From the NCBI RefSeq assembly GCF_001399455.2, contig NZ_LLEI02000029.1:1-38371 (forward strand): a stretch of DNA of 38,371 nucleotides. Direction: 5' to 3'. Under the pieces are notes generated by a model. That model made no database searches, had not been told where the DNA came from, and was given only the letters and a program-made list of their open reading frames with translations. The DNA comes from Vibrio bivalvicida (GTDB taxonomy: Bacteria; Pseudomonadota; Gammaproteobacteria; Enterobacterales; Vibrionaceae). A program made the position numbers and the translations under genes. Positions 9,096-16,302 of this stretch are shown piece by piece (positions within the stretch are counted from its first letter, which is position 1; the number at the start of each line of letters is the position of its first letter).

Positions 9096-9467
9096 TTATT
9101 GACTGAGCGATTGCAGTTTTTTTAGACGCTGCTTTAAATCTTCAAGCTCAGGCGGTGAGGGATATTCCTCACTAATATTTTTTTGTGAGAACTCAGCAAG
9201 TTCTCCATTGAGTAAGGGTAAATCGACCCTTTCGGCCTCAACCAAGCCATGAGCAATGGTCTGTTGAAGCTGAATAACCGGAGTAGGAAAACTAACGTCA
9301 CGACTTAAGAGATCAGATGGCGCATCAGGGCTAGGCTGGGATGATTGTGTTGATTCAACAGCCTGATTTGATGACGTTAAAGGAGAGGTTTTCTCTGGGA
9401 ATACAAACAAGGTAACTAACCCAATAACCAACATAATGGCGAGCAATAAGCTCAGCTTTCTGAACAT
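9096..9467 (-). CDS. small membrane-anchored protein upstream of Rhs gene
   Basis: A 123-residue protein with one N-terminal hydrophobic segment (about residues 6-24) and no lipobox cysteine, so it is either an inner-membrane anchor or an uncleaved signal. A Ser/Pro/Gln-rich linker follows (~30-55), then an acidic C-terminal region ending in a short amphipathic helix (ELEDLKQRLKKLQSLSQ) that could form a coiled coil. I recognise no family. It sits 61 bp upstream of the Rhs gene on the same strand and is probably the first gene of a three-gene unit with the Rhs protein and the secreted protein at 1260-1835. A role in export or folding of the Rhs protein is possible but unproven. Confidence 0.65.
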   Translation of the reverse strand: MFRKLSLLLAIMLVIGLVTLFVFPEKTSPLTSSNQAVESTQSSQPSPDAPSDLLSRDVSFPTPVIQLQQTIAHGLVEAERVDLPLLNGELAEFSQKNISEEYPSPPELEDLKQRLKKLQSLSQ

Positions 9468-9550
9468 GACGTTTTCTTACAAAGTACTGTTTAATTCGCA
9501 CTGCCTATCACTATTCAATAATCATGGCGTGCATTTATATTATTCACGCA

Positions 9551-9578
9551 ATAATACATTTACTTACAATAAGCTCAA
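9551..9578 (-). promoter_or_regulatory. candidate sigma70 promoter for the Rhs unit
   Basis: On the minus strand TTGAGC (complement of 9573-9578) and TATTAT (complement of 9551-9556) are separated by 16 bp, about 85 bp upstream of the 9467 start codon. The surrounding ~150 bp is AT-rich and holds no other gene. Confidence 0.4.
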
Positions 9579-9670
9579 GATATTATTCGCACCGAACGAC
9601 ATACAAAAAGCATACATTTGAGTCACCTCAAACTATTAGGCGGATGAATGATTTCCAAGCCATCTACAAA

Positions 9671-9701
9671 TAAAAAAAGGCAGATGATTACTCACCTGCC
9701 C
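9671..9701 (-). terminator. Rho-independent terminator, left copy of the nuclease 3' end
   Basis: Minus strand GGGCAGGTGA, loop GTAA, TCATCTGCCT, then seven T. This is a 10-bp stem with two G-U pairs. It matches the terminator at 16025-16055 and is part of the duplicated nuclease 3' segment. Confidence 0.8.
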
Positions 9702-9948
9702 TTTGGTTTGCTGTTGTTGAGGTATTAGTTACGACGACGCCATAGCGCGAGGCCGAACAGAGACATCATTGCGCCGAAGCCGAATGAACCTGCCATGTTT
9801 AGCTCTAGAACTGCTGGATCGTGGTCAGAAGAACGGAAGTGATCTTGGTACTTAGGTAGGTCACCTTTGTACTCATCGTTGTAATCAAACAACGTCGATT
9901 CGCCACCGTTGATGTGCCAATCTGTTGCGTCAACGAAGTGCTTCTCTA
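9672..9948 (-). repeat. direct repeat, left copy: nuclease 3' end plus terminator
   Basis: This ~277-bp segment is a second copy of 16025-16302. The coding part (9725-9948) differs from the intact gene at only a few positions. The ~45 bp between stop codon and terminator differ more. Homology stops sharply at CTTCTCTA (9941-9948), where the sequence passes into AAAAAACATCGG and MITE copy D. Confidence 0.85.
9725..9948 (-). pseudogene. 3' fragment of the extracellular nuclease gene
   Basis: About 74 codons encode the last part of the Xds/ExeM-type nuclease (EKHFVDATDWHINGG, SSDHDPAVLELN, then the GlyGly-CTERM-like tail and WRRRN). The upstream 800 codons are missing; a chance ATG inside MITE copy D opens the frame to 9985. 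Without the rest of the endonuclease/exonuclease/phosphatase fold it cannot be active. Its C-terminal residue is N where the intact copy has K. Confidence 0.85.
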
Positions 9949-9958
9949 AAAAAACATC

Positions 9959-10258
9959 GGAGTCAGGCCTTGCGTTTTGACACAATGCGGCTGACCCGTG
10001 AATAATGAAATCCGAGGTGGTGTCCGATTTATTTTTCTCACACTAGTACCTCGACAAATATTTGGAAGTCTTGTTAATCCAAATAATTCGCTTGCCGAGT
10101 ATTCCCACGCGATGTCACATGATATAACGCACCAGAAAATTAAACCCTTAATGGTCGGCTCATTTTCTCTCCCTGAAAACACCACACCAAATTCCTAAAC
10201 TAAACCACCCACCTAACAAACCCCAAGAGGCAAAAGGCAAAAGGCAAGACCTGACCCC
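9959..10258 (-). repeat. RAYT-derived MITE copy D (300 bp)
   Basis: Ends are GGAGTCAGGCCTTGC (9959-9973) and GCAAGACCTGACCCC (to 10258). It carries the 41-codon RAYT fragment (10038-10163). It abuts the broken nuclease fragment within ~10 bp, so it marks the left edge of the 9949-16302 island. Confidence 0.85.
10038..10163 (-). pseudogene. RAYT N-terminal fragment in MITE copy D
   Basis: Same 41-codon fragment, ATG complementary to 10161-10163, stop complementary to 10038-10040. Truncated ahead of all catalytic motifs. Confidence 0.75.
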
Positions 10259-10274
10259 GGTTTAATTCCTGAAC

Positions 10275-10811
10275 CTATTCATTTCTTTCTGATTCTTTTT
10301 CTATCTCAGATTTATAGTATTCAATAGGACTTAGTTGCGTCTGCCCAACTTTAATCTCACGTCCATTATTTTTGTCAAGGTAGGCAAAACCAGAATAATA
10401 AAAATTATCTACAATTGCTTTCGCCAAAATAATAATGTCATCTTGATTGCCACCACCTAAATTAAGCTGTATGAGCTTATTATCAGCATCTATAGGCTTA
10501 GGGTATCTGGGGTTAAAGAGCGCTAAAAAAAGGTTCATACCACCTATGATACCATTTATCTTTGTTGAGGTATCATCACTATTAAATTGTGGTAAATAGT
10601 CAATATCAATAAATATGGTAATAAAGACTTGATTCTTATTATCTATTTCAACTTTACTAAAACAGATCGCTTCAGGCTCCTTACTACAAACAGGGTAATG
10701 CTCAGAAACTCCCGATTCCGTAAGGCCTATACTTTTCATAGATGCGCTTACTACAAAGCTTGTCAGAATGCAAAATGTAGCCATACCAATATATAATATT
10801 ATATTTTTCAT
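10275..10811 (-). CDS. small secreted protein, paralogue of 12005-12541 (cassette cargo)
   Basis: A 178-residue protein with an N-terminal signal peptide (about 1-23, ending VVSA-S). It is clearly related to the protein at 12005-12541. Shared features are SGV-S/T-x-YFP-x-C near the mature N-terminus, a second Cys 10-12 residues later, EID-K-x-VFIT, LNPR/FNPR mid-protein, a DNIVIL/DDIIIL strand, YSGFxY, and a C-terminal SPxxYYxSE segment. The two conserved cysteines probably form a disulfide in the periplasm. I recognise no named family. The gene stands alone between MITE copies D and E, with its stop ~17 bp from the D terminus. Candidate orphan immunity or secreted accessory protein, by context only. 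Confidence 0.7.
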   Translation of the reverse strand: MKNIILYIGMATFCILTSFVVSASMKSIGLTESGVSEHYPVCSKEPEAICFSKVEIDNKNQVFITIFIDIDYLPQFNSDDTSTKINGIIGGMNLFLALFNPRYPKPIDADNKLIQLNLGGGNQDDIIILAKAIVDNFYYSGFAYLDKNNGREIKVGQTQLSPIEYYKSEIEKESERNE

Positions 10812-10846
10812 AATTTTATTTCTTTCTTAGACTCTAATAAACCATC

Positions 10847-11137
10847 AGGGTCAGGTCTTGCGTTTTGACACAATACGATTGACCCGTGAATAATGAATTC
10901 CAAAGTGGTGTCCGATTTATTTTTCTCACACTAGTACCTCGACAAATATTTGGAAGTCTTGTTCATCCAAATAAATTGCTTGCCGAGCATTCCCACGCGA
11001 TGTTACATGATATAACGCACCAGAAAATTAAACCCTTGATGGTCGGCTCATTTTCTCTCCCTGAAAACACCACACCAAATACCTAAACCACCTAACAAAC
11101 CAAAAAACCAAAAAAGAAAAAGGCAAGACCTGATCCC
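10847..11137 (-). repeat. RAYT-derived MITE copy E (291 bp)
   Basis: Ends are AGGGTCAGGTCTTGC (10847-10861) and GCAAGACCTGATCCC (to 11137). The flank AACCATC just outside the first TIR also precedes copies B and F, so the conserved end may be slightly longer than the TIR. Carries the RAYT fragment at 10926-11051. Confidence 0.85.
10926..11051 (-). pseudogene. RAYT N-terminal fragment in MITE copy E
   Basis: Same 41-codon fragment with the shared truncation point; start ATG complementary to 11049-11051. Confidence 0.75.
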
Positions 11138-11139
11138 AT

Positions 11140-11658
11140 TTAGTTCATAAACCAGAATTTACCCCAATAATAATCTGCATAATCGGATTTCTCAAAGCCT
11201 CCTAATTCTTCACCTAGTAGACTTTTGCTTTCTTTAATACTAATGGAAAAAACGTCGCTAATTTCATTGGCTTCACCTATTACAATGATAGCTTCCTCGT
11301 CTATAATCTGAATAATCACATTCAGATTGTTAGAGAATATTAAATGGTTATCAAAGAACAAACCATCCATACTGACTAGTTTTTCATAATATTCAAGATT
11401 GTTATTAAAATCCATATTGATAACAGAATCTTTATCTACTATATCTCCAAGCTTTGGCTCTTTACATAAGAATAACTTCTTATATTGTTTCTTTAGATTG
11501 GAGAACACGGGCTCGAACATAACTTCTGTTCCACCCATAATAATCAATACGCTCAACCCATTATCTTGAATCCAATTACGATCAACAAACCTTGTCCCAC
11601 CAGAAACAAAGTTATCATCAAATAATCCCTTAGATATAAATTCTATCGCATTGTTCAC
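11140..11658 (-). CDS. cytoplasmic protein of unknown function (cassette cargo)
   Basis: About 172 residues with no signal peptide or membrane segment, acidic, of alternating alpha/beta character, ending in an aromatic-rich tail (YADYYWGKFWFMN). The longest frame begins at a TTG (11670), but the GTG at 11656-11658 is preceded by GGGGGTGATA, a good match to the anti-Shine-Dalgarno sequence, so I place the start there. The gene lies alone between MITE copies E and F and its stop codon abuts the E terminus. I do not recognise a family. A small soluble acidic protein in this setting fits a cytoplasmic immunity protein, which is inference from context. Confidence 0.6.
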   Translation of the reverse strand: MNNAIEFISKGLFDDNFVSGGTRFVDRNWIQDNGLSVLIIMGGTEVMFEPVFSNLKKQYKKLFLCKEPKLGDIVDKDSVINMDFNNNLEYYEKLVSMDGLFFDNHLIFSNNLNVIIQIIDEEAIIVIGEANEISDVFSISIKESKSLLGEELGGFEKSDYADYYWGKFWFMN

Positions 11659-11709
11659 TATCACCCCCAATGACCATCATTGTCATACCGATTTGGCGTT
11701 TTAACCATC

Positions 11710-11992
11710 GGAGTCAGGCCCTGCGTTTTGACACAATACGGCTGACCCGTGAATAGTGAATTCCTAAGTGGTGTCTGATTTGTTTTTCTCACACGAGTAC
11801 CTCGACAAATATTTGGAAGTCTTGTTCATCCAAATAAATCGCTTGCCGAGCGTTTCCACGCGAAGTCACATGATATAACGCACCAGCAAATCCGACCCTT
11901 AATGGTAGGCTCACTTTCTCTCCCTGAAAACACCACACCAAATTCCTAAACCACCTAACAAACCAAAAAAGCAAAAGGCAAGACCTGATCCC
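11710..11992 (-). repeat. RAYT-derived MITE copy F (283 bp)
   Basis: Ends are GGAGTCAGGCCCTGC (11710-11724) and GCAAGACCTGATCCC (to 11992). It is the most diverged copy: the RAYT fragment start is GTG and several residues differ (SLPLRVGFAG). Confidence 0.8.
11789..11914 (-). pseudogene. RAYT N-terminal fragment in MITE copy F
   Basis: A 41-codon fragment reading VSLPLRVGFAGALYHVTSRG, then the same continuation and stop as other copies. The start codon has changed from ATG to GTG. An upstream ATG at 11974 extends the open frame by chance. Confidence 0.75.
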
Positions 11993-12004
11993 GTTTGGTT
12001 TTTA

Positions 12005-12541
12005 CTATTCTTGAACTTCTGAATAAAAGTAATCATCTGGATTTAGTTTAGTTTCGGAAATTTCAGTCACTAAATCTCCGTCATCATTAAAGTAGGAGAA
12101 TCCTGAGTATTTACGTTTATTAATATCAACTATCATTAAAATTACAATATTATCGGTGCTTGCGCCCTCAATCATTAAAGGTATCATTTCACCCTGATAA
12201 TTAAATGCTTCACTTACCCTAGGGTTTAGCTTCTCGATAAGACTTCGCATCGCAAAAGTAGCGACCTTGACCTTAGATGAAGTATCTCTCAGTTCCTTAC
12301 TTTGGAATTCAGGTGAAGAGTCAAAGTCACTTTTTACTGTAATAAAAACTCTTTTTTTCTTGTCAATCTCAATTCTATCGATACAGAGGCTAGCTTCTTT
12401 TTCAGCTACACAACTAGGGAAGTAAACCGTAATTCCTGAGTCCTTAAGATTCACTTCGTATGCTGACACGTAGAAGGAGCCCATAAAAAAAACCATGGAA
12501 TAAATAAAAATTTGACAAATGATACTAATCATAATTTTCAT
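12005..12541 (-). CDS. small secreted protein, paralogue of 10275-10811 (cassette cargo)
   Basis: A 178-residue protein, the same length as its paralogue at 10275-10811, with a signal peptide (about 1-27, ending YVSA-Y). Conserved features are two cysteines early in the mature chain (FPSC...SLCIDRIEID), VFIT, LNPR, DNIVIL, YSGFSYF and NPDDYFYSE at the end. The paralogues look well diverged, so they are not a recent duplication. The gene follows copy F with its stop ~12 bp from the terminus; upstream there is only a solo MITE end (12613-12624). Function unknown; a periplasmic role and possible immunity function are inferred from the signal peptide and setting. Confidence 0.7.
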   Translation of the reverse strand: MKIMISIICQIFIYSMVFFMGSFYVSAYEVNLKDSGITVYFPSCVAEKEASLCIDRIEIDKKKRVFITVKSDFDSSPEFQSKELRDTSSKVKVATFAMRSLIEKLNPRVSEAFNYQGEMIPLMIEGASTDNIVILMIVDINKRKYSGFSYFNDDGDLVTEISETKLNPDDYFYSEVQE

Positions 12542-12612
12542 AACTAAATTCTATGACGTTATTTGTTACCTTTGTACCAGCAGGCCTAGTTCTAACCTTA
12601 CAGAAAAACATC

Positions 12613-12624
12613 GGGGTCAGGCCT
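12613..12624. repeat. solo MITE terminus
   Basis: GGGGTCAGGCCT preceded by AACATC, like the outer end of copies D and F, but followed by unrelated sequence and not by the rest of the element. It closes the cassette of gene 12005-12541 on its upstream side. Confidence 0.55.
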
Positions 12625-12665
12625 AATGAAATGGTTTCGCGGCATTGGTACTTAAAAAATAGTAC

Positions 12666-13595
12666 CTACAAATTGTCCAAAACGTCTTCTGCTCTCAGTC
12701 TGTGATTTGGAATATCTCCTTTCACCCACCAAAGAGGTAAGTAGTAACTCTCTACTTGCGGCTCCAAACCATAACGTTGAAACGCGAGAGACGCTAAAGC
12801 GGTGATGGGAAAAGATACCCACTGCGATGAATTCCAACCGAAACTAGGATCATCATCCGAGGCAGGTAAATCGAAGTAAGCTCGGTAAGTCCGGATAGCT
12901 TGCTCTAAAGCCTGGGGGTAAGCTTCGTTTCGATCTGAAGTATACATTGATGCCACAAGTGGTATTAAAGGCACATAAAGGTGATTCGCTTCATCACGCC
13001 ACAAGGGGTCGATGTATTCAGGTGCAGACATTTCGGCAGCTGTTTTAATAAGCGCAGCCATATCTGCATTAGGGTTAAACATCCCTTTCAGCATAGCCAG
13101 TAGTGATTTAATGAAACGATCTTCAGGGTCAAACGACCACCCACCGGGCTCTGGAACAATATTTGACTCTTCAAATAACCAGATTGTTTCAAGTAACTCT
13201 TTATCACGAGTTATAAGTGCGAGACAAAATGCATTTAGCCAAGAGAAAAAGTCTCTGGAAGTTTGGTTCGTTTTCCCCTCAGCCTCAAACAGAAAGCCGG
13301 CATACTGGCACATAACCTGCCTATTGGGGTTCATAGCAATGCTGAAACCAACTGTCATCAGTTCAGCTGCATCTTGAAGAAGCCATTGAGCGGTCGGCTT
13401 ATCCCAGTCGAAACGTTGTAACTCGCCAAGTATCCCTATTGCTTGATTGCCTCCCATGACTGCATTTTCCGGCTTTCTTTTAATTGCAAACTGTTGATTG
13501 TTATAAAATCTAACCAAATCATCGGGAAGCATAGAGCTCACTCGTTCTACATGGGTGGCATTAGGCTCAATATGATGTTGTACTTTACTATACAT
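12666..13595 (-). CDS. Imm49-like immunity family protein, copy 1
   Basis: A 309-residue soluble, helix-rich protein without signal peptide. Its C-terminal part has a run of features I associate with the Imm49 family of polymorphic-toxin immunity proteins: a LALITRDKELLETIWLF helix, DRFIKSLLAMLKGMFNP, a YVPLIPLVASMYTSDRNEAYP segment, and a final FPITALASLAFQRYGLEP...YYLPLWWVKGDI block. The next two genes share this plan, so three relatives stand in tandem on the same strand. Relatives neutralise toxins of Rhs, CDI or type VI systems; the cognate toxin here is unknown. The family call rests on pattern memory and should be tested with a profile search. Confidence 0.65.
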   Translation of the reverse strand: MYSKVQHHIEPNATHVERVSSMLPDDLVRFYNNQQFAIKRKPENAVMGGNQAIGILGELQRFDWDKPTAQWLLQDAAELMTVGFSIAMNPNRQVMCQYAGFLFEAEGKTNQTSRDFFSWLNAFCLALITRDKELLETIWLFEESNIVPEPGGWSFDPEDRFIKSLLAMLKGMFNPNADMAALIKTAAEMSAPEYIDPLWRDEANHLYVPLIPLVASMYTSDRNEAYPQALEQAIRTYRAYFDLPASDDDPSFGWNSSQWVSFPITALASLAFQRYGLEPQVESYYLPLWWVKGDIPNHRLRAEDVLDNL

Positions 13596-13680
13596 TGTTA
13601 AATGCCTCGTTCACCTTCTTAATTGTGATTGGGTTCGTTGAATATCGTGGTATTCAAGAAAAGATGATCAAACCAAAGGA

Positions 13681-14664
13681 TTATTCTGTCTTCGCCAAAG
13701 CAAATACTTCTTCTTTGCTCTTAAATTCTGGGCTTATGTCCCCTTTTACCATCCACTCAGGCATATATAGAGTATCGACGCATGGTTCAAGCCCCCAACG
13801 GTGATAAGCCAAAGAAGCAAGAGCAGTGATTAGCATGGCAATCCATTGCTCAGAGGCATAGGCATTGTCATGCTGCGGTTCATCCCTCATCCAGTATGTT
13901 TTATGATCCTCTAGAGCTTCTTTTAGTTTCTCCGGGTATAAAGTTTCCCTGTCAGAACTGTACATCGCATGAATCAAAGAGATTAGCGGCAAGTAGCGAT
14001 ATTGCACCTCTTCAACTCTGTGATCGACTCCTTTTCTGGTGGAACCAATCGCCTGTGAGTCAAAGACTTTTTGTGCCGCATCCTTCAGTAGCGCTTCTAT
14101 ATCAGATTCTGGATGCAAAACACCTTTCAATAACCGTAACATGGCTTTATCAAATTGCTTGTCTGCAGAGCTTGCGGTAAAAATATCAGCATCAATGAAA
14201 GAATCATTCATTTCGCATAGCTCCAAGGCACCATTGTAATCTTGAAGAATTAATGCTGCTGAAAATGGGATAACCCAATCATCTAAGCCTAAGCTGCTAT
14301 CGTAAACCTTACCAACCGCAGAATAACAATGTTGGTTGACATTGATTGGAACCTCTGTACCTGCATTAAATGTCATTCGAAAATATGCTTGCCCTAAGTG
14401 GTAGATGAGTTTTAGGTGCCACTCTAAATACGACTTTGGCTCCCCCTTAAGAAGGCGTTTTCCCAATACTTCTAGGTGCCACCCCTGCTGAGTAATGCAA
14501 TTAAACTGATATCTTCCCGGTTCTAGACCCTCAAGGTCATCCCTACACGGGGTCATATTTATCAACGGTTCTAACCACTGCCCTAATTTTATTGGGGAGT
14601 AATCATCTCCCCAATCTCGTTGACAGTACTCAATCACATGGTGATCTAAGGTACATTTATTCAT
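13681..14664 (-). CDS. Imm49-like immunity family protein, copy 2
   Basis: A 327-residue helical protein if translated from the ATG at 14662-14664 (MNKCTLDHHV). The open frame reaches 14769, but the extra 35 residues look like translated promoter sequence and the first ATG has no ribosome-binding site; the start remains uncertain. The core repeats the plan of copy 1: FSAALILQDYNGALELCEM, FDKAMLRLLKGVLHPESDIEALLKDA, YLPLISLIHAMYSSDRETLYPEKLKEAL and MLITALASLAYHRWGLEP...LYMPEWMVKGDIS. Of the three tandem copies this is the closest to 12666-13595. Cytoplasmic by prediction; no signal peptide or membrane segment. Confidence 0.65.
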   Translation of the reverse strand: MNKCTLDHHVIEYCQRDWGDDYSPIKLGQWLEPLINMTPCRDDLEGLEPGRYQFNCITQQGWHLEVLGKRLLKGEPKSYLEWHLKLIYHLGQAYFRMTFNAGTEVPINVNQHCYSAVGKVYDSSLGLDDWVIPFSAALILQDYNGALELCEMNDSFIDADIFTASSADKQFDKAMLRLLKGVLHPESDIEALLKDAAQKVFDSQAIGSTRKGVDHRVEEVQYRYLPLISLIHAMYSSDRETLYPEKLKEALEDHKTYWMRDEPQHDNAYASEQWIAMLITALASLAYHRWGLEPCVDTLYMPEWMVKGDISPEFKSKEEVFALAKTE

Positions 14665-14829
14665 TTGGTTTAAATGCCCTCTTTTTATACTGTTTCCGCG
14701 TGTCATTGCCTTTATTAAAGCCATCATCGATGAGCTTATACGAGCGATTAATAAATGAAGGTTTGTCATTGCTAGTACTCAATCCTTAGACTTTTAGCTG
14801 GCTTACTTAGCGCTCAAATATTGAAGTAG

Positions 14830-15687
14830 CTAACTCAGGTATATATAGCTAGGGAGATAGCCGCATTCAAAATCTAGCGTAAAGCCATACTTCTCATATG
14901 CATACTTGGCTGCAGCCAGTAATGGCATAGCAACATAACCTTGAGCGATTTGACTAAAGTCCTTGTCATGCGTCCACCATTCTTTGTGCATTTCCAAAGC
15001 ACGATACATAGCCTTACGATAGGCGTCTTGATCTTGCTGGTGCACGGTTTTCATCACATCGAAAAAGCCAAGCGTGATAGTGATAGCATGGAAAGGTACC
15101 CATTTACCTTGACTTAAGCTCTCTTTACTATCAATAAGAGTGGTCAGTTGATTGATTGCAGCAGAAATATCTTCACTGTCTTTTAGCCCCAGCATATGCA
15201 AGACAATCTCACAATGGAGCGATGGTATTTCAGCTCGATGGAACACCTGACCACTGTTAAGTAAATCCATGAGTAAGTTTAAATCTTGGTAACGCCCCGT
15301 AACAATCGCGAGATAGATCATTTCTAGCCATTCCGGAGAAGGGATTGATTGTATTTTCCCACTCGCAGGGATAGCGAAATCTACCCCTTGATAAGTGAAA
15401 GGAACAATCTCTCCCACAGGCTGAATAAGAGCACGTTGCCATAACATTAAGTATTGCTGAGCAGTAAATAAATGATCGCTAACTTCTTGCTTAGAAACTG
15501 AAGGTAAATGATTACCTATAGTGAATAACTTAATTTGATCCTCATAACCTGTTTCAAAACCAAAACGATCTCTCCCTGCATTGTTCATTGAGAATTCATT
15601 AGTACCAAGAAAACTATTCAAAGTGGCGTTGTATAGCCTTAGGTGCCCTTTCAAGTTTCCTACGTGGGTCTTCAATACTTTTTTCAT
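14830..15687 (-). CDS. Imm49-like immunity family protein, copy 3 (diverged)
   Basis: A 285-residue soluble protein sharing the family plan with the two genes downstream of it, but more diverged: WLEMIYLAIVTGRYQDLNLLMDLL, LHCEIVLHMLGLKDSEDISAAI, VPFHAITITLGFFDVMKTVHQQDQDAYRKAMYRALEMHKEWW and the closing YVAMPLLAAAKYAYEKYGFTLDF-ECGYLPSYI. It is the first gene of the tandem trio. The start ATG follows GTCACCACT with no good ribosome-binding site. Likely cytoplasmic immunity protein; cognate toxin unknown. Confidence 0.6.
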   Translation of the reverse strand: MKKVLKTHVGNLKGHLRLYNATLNSFLGTNEFSMNNAGRDRFGFETGYEDQIKLFTIGNHLPSVSKQEVSDHLFTAQQYLMLWQRALIQPVGEIVPFTYQGVDFAIPASGKIQSIPSPEWLEMIYLAIVTGRYQDLNLLMDLLNSGQVFHRAEIPSLHCEIVLHMLGLKDSEDISAAINQLTTLIDSKESLSQGKWVPFHAITITLGFFDVMKTVHQQDQDAYRKAMYRALEMHKEWWTHDKDFSQIAQGYVAMPLLAAAKYAYEKYGFTLDFECGYLPSYIYLS

Positions 15688-16024
15688 AGTGGTGACGTTA
15701 TCTCAAATTTCACATTTTAGTACTGTATCTTTATTAGGAATACATTCAGTGCTTAAGAACTCTAACCAGCCCCTGCCCACAGCAACTCTAGCCGAGCAAA
15801 AATGTCATCTATCTGTTCGGCTTATTACTTATTATTTATGGTCACTTTTAAAACTATTGTTTTCCACCGACTGTCATACTTCATGCTAGAGAATTGGGCA
15901 TTTTATAAATCTTAGGAACAATACATCCAATTTGCATGCGCTCAAGTTATCGTTTCAGTCAGCATGATATCGATAACAATATGAAAGTAACAAATAAATC
16001 ATTAACTTATTTAGATTTACTGAA
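15688..16024. other. intergenic stretch inside the island
   Basis: Some 340 bp between the third Imm49-like gene and the nuclease terminator. It presumably carries the promoter of the Imm49-like trio, but I see no convincing -35/-10 pair. No MITE end is recognisable here, so the island's right border is defined only by the repeated nuclease 3' end. Confidence 0.4.
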
Positions 16025-16055
16025 TAAAAAAGAGCAGATGATCACTCACCTGCCC
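16025..16055 (-). terminator. Rho-independent terminator of the nuclease gene
   Basis: Minus strand GGGCAGGTGA, loop GTGA, TCATCTGCTC, then six T: a 10-bp stem with two G-U pairs, about 25 bp after the nuclease stop codon. Confidence 0.85.
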
Positions 16056-16302
16056 TTAGATTTGCTGTTGTTACGTGATTACTTACGACGACGCCATAGC
16101 GCTAGGCCGAACAGAGACATCATTGCGCCGAAGCCGAATGAACCTGCCATGTTTAGCTCTAGAACTGCTGGATCGTGGTCTGAAGAGCGGAAGTGATCTT
16201 GGTACTTAGGTAGGTCACCTTTGTACTCATCGTTGTAATCAAACAACGTCGATTCGCCACCGTTGATATGCCAGTCTGTTGCGTCAACAAAGTGCTTCTC
16301 TA
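16025..16302 (-). repeat. direct repeat, right copy: nuclease 3' end plus terminator
   Basis: Partner of 9672-9948. The homology ends at CTTCTCTA (16295-16302) inside the intact gene. The 6.35 kb between the two copies is therefore bounded by direct repeats. Confidence 0.85.

Noticed and set aside
9725..9985. Functional 86-residue secreted protein
   Set aside because: Almost all of it is the tail of the nuclease and its start codon comes from the adjoining MITE by chance. It has no signal peptide.
1..12624. Integron cassette array
   Set aside because: There is no integrase gene, no attC core sites and no VCR-like repeats. The repeated unit encodes the start of a transposase and has transposon-type ends.
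13012..13377. 121-residue plus-strand frame
   Set aside because: Antisense shadow of the first Imm49-like gene; no supporting features.
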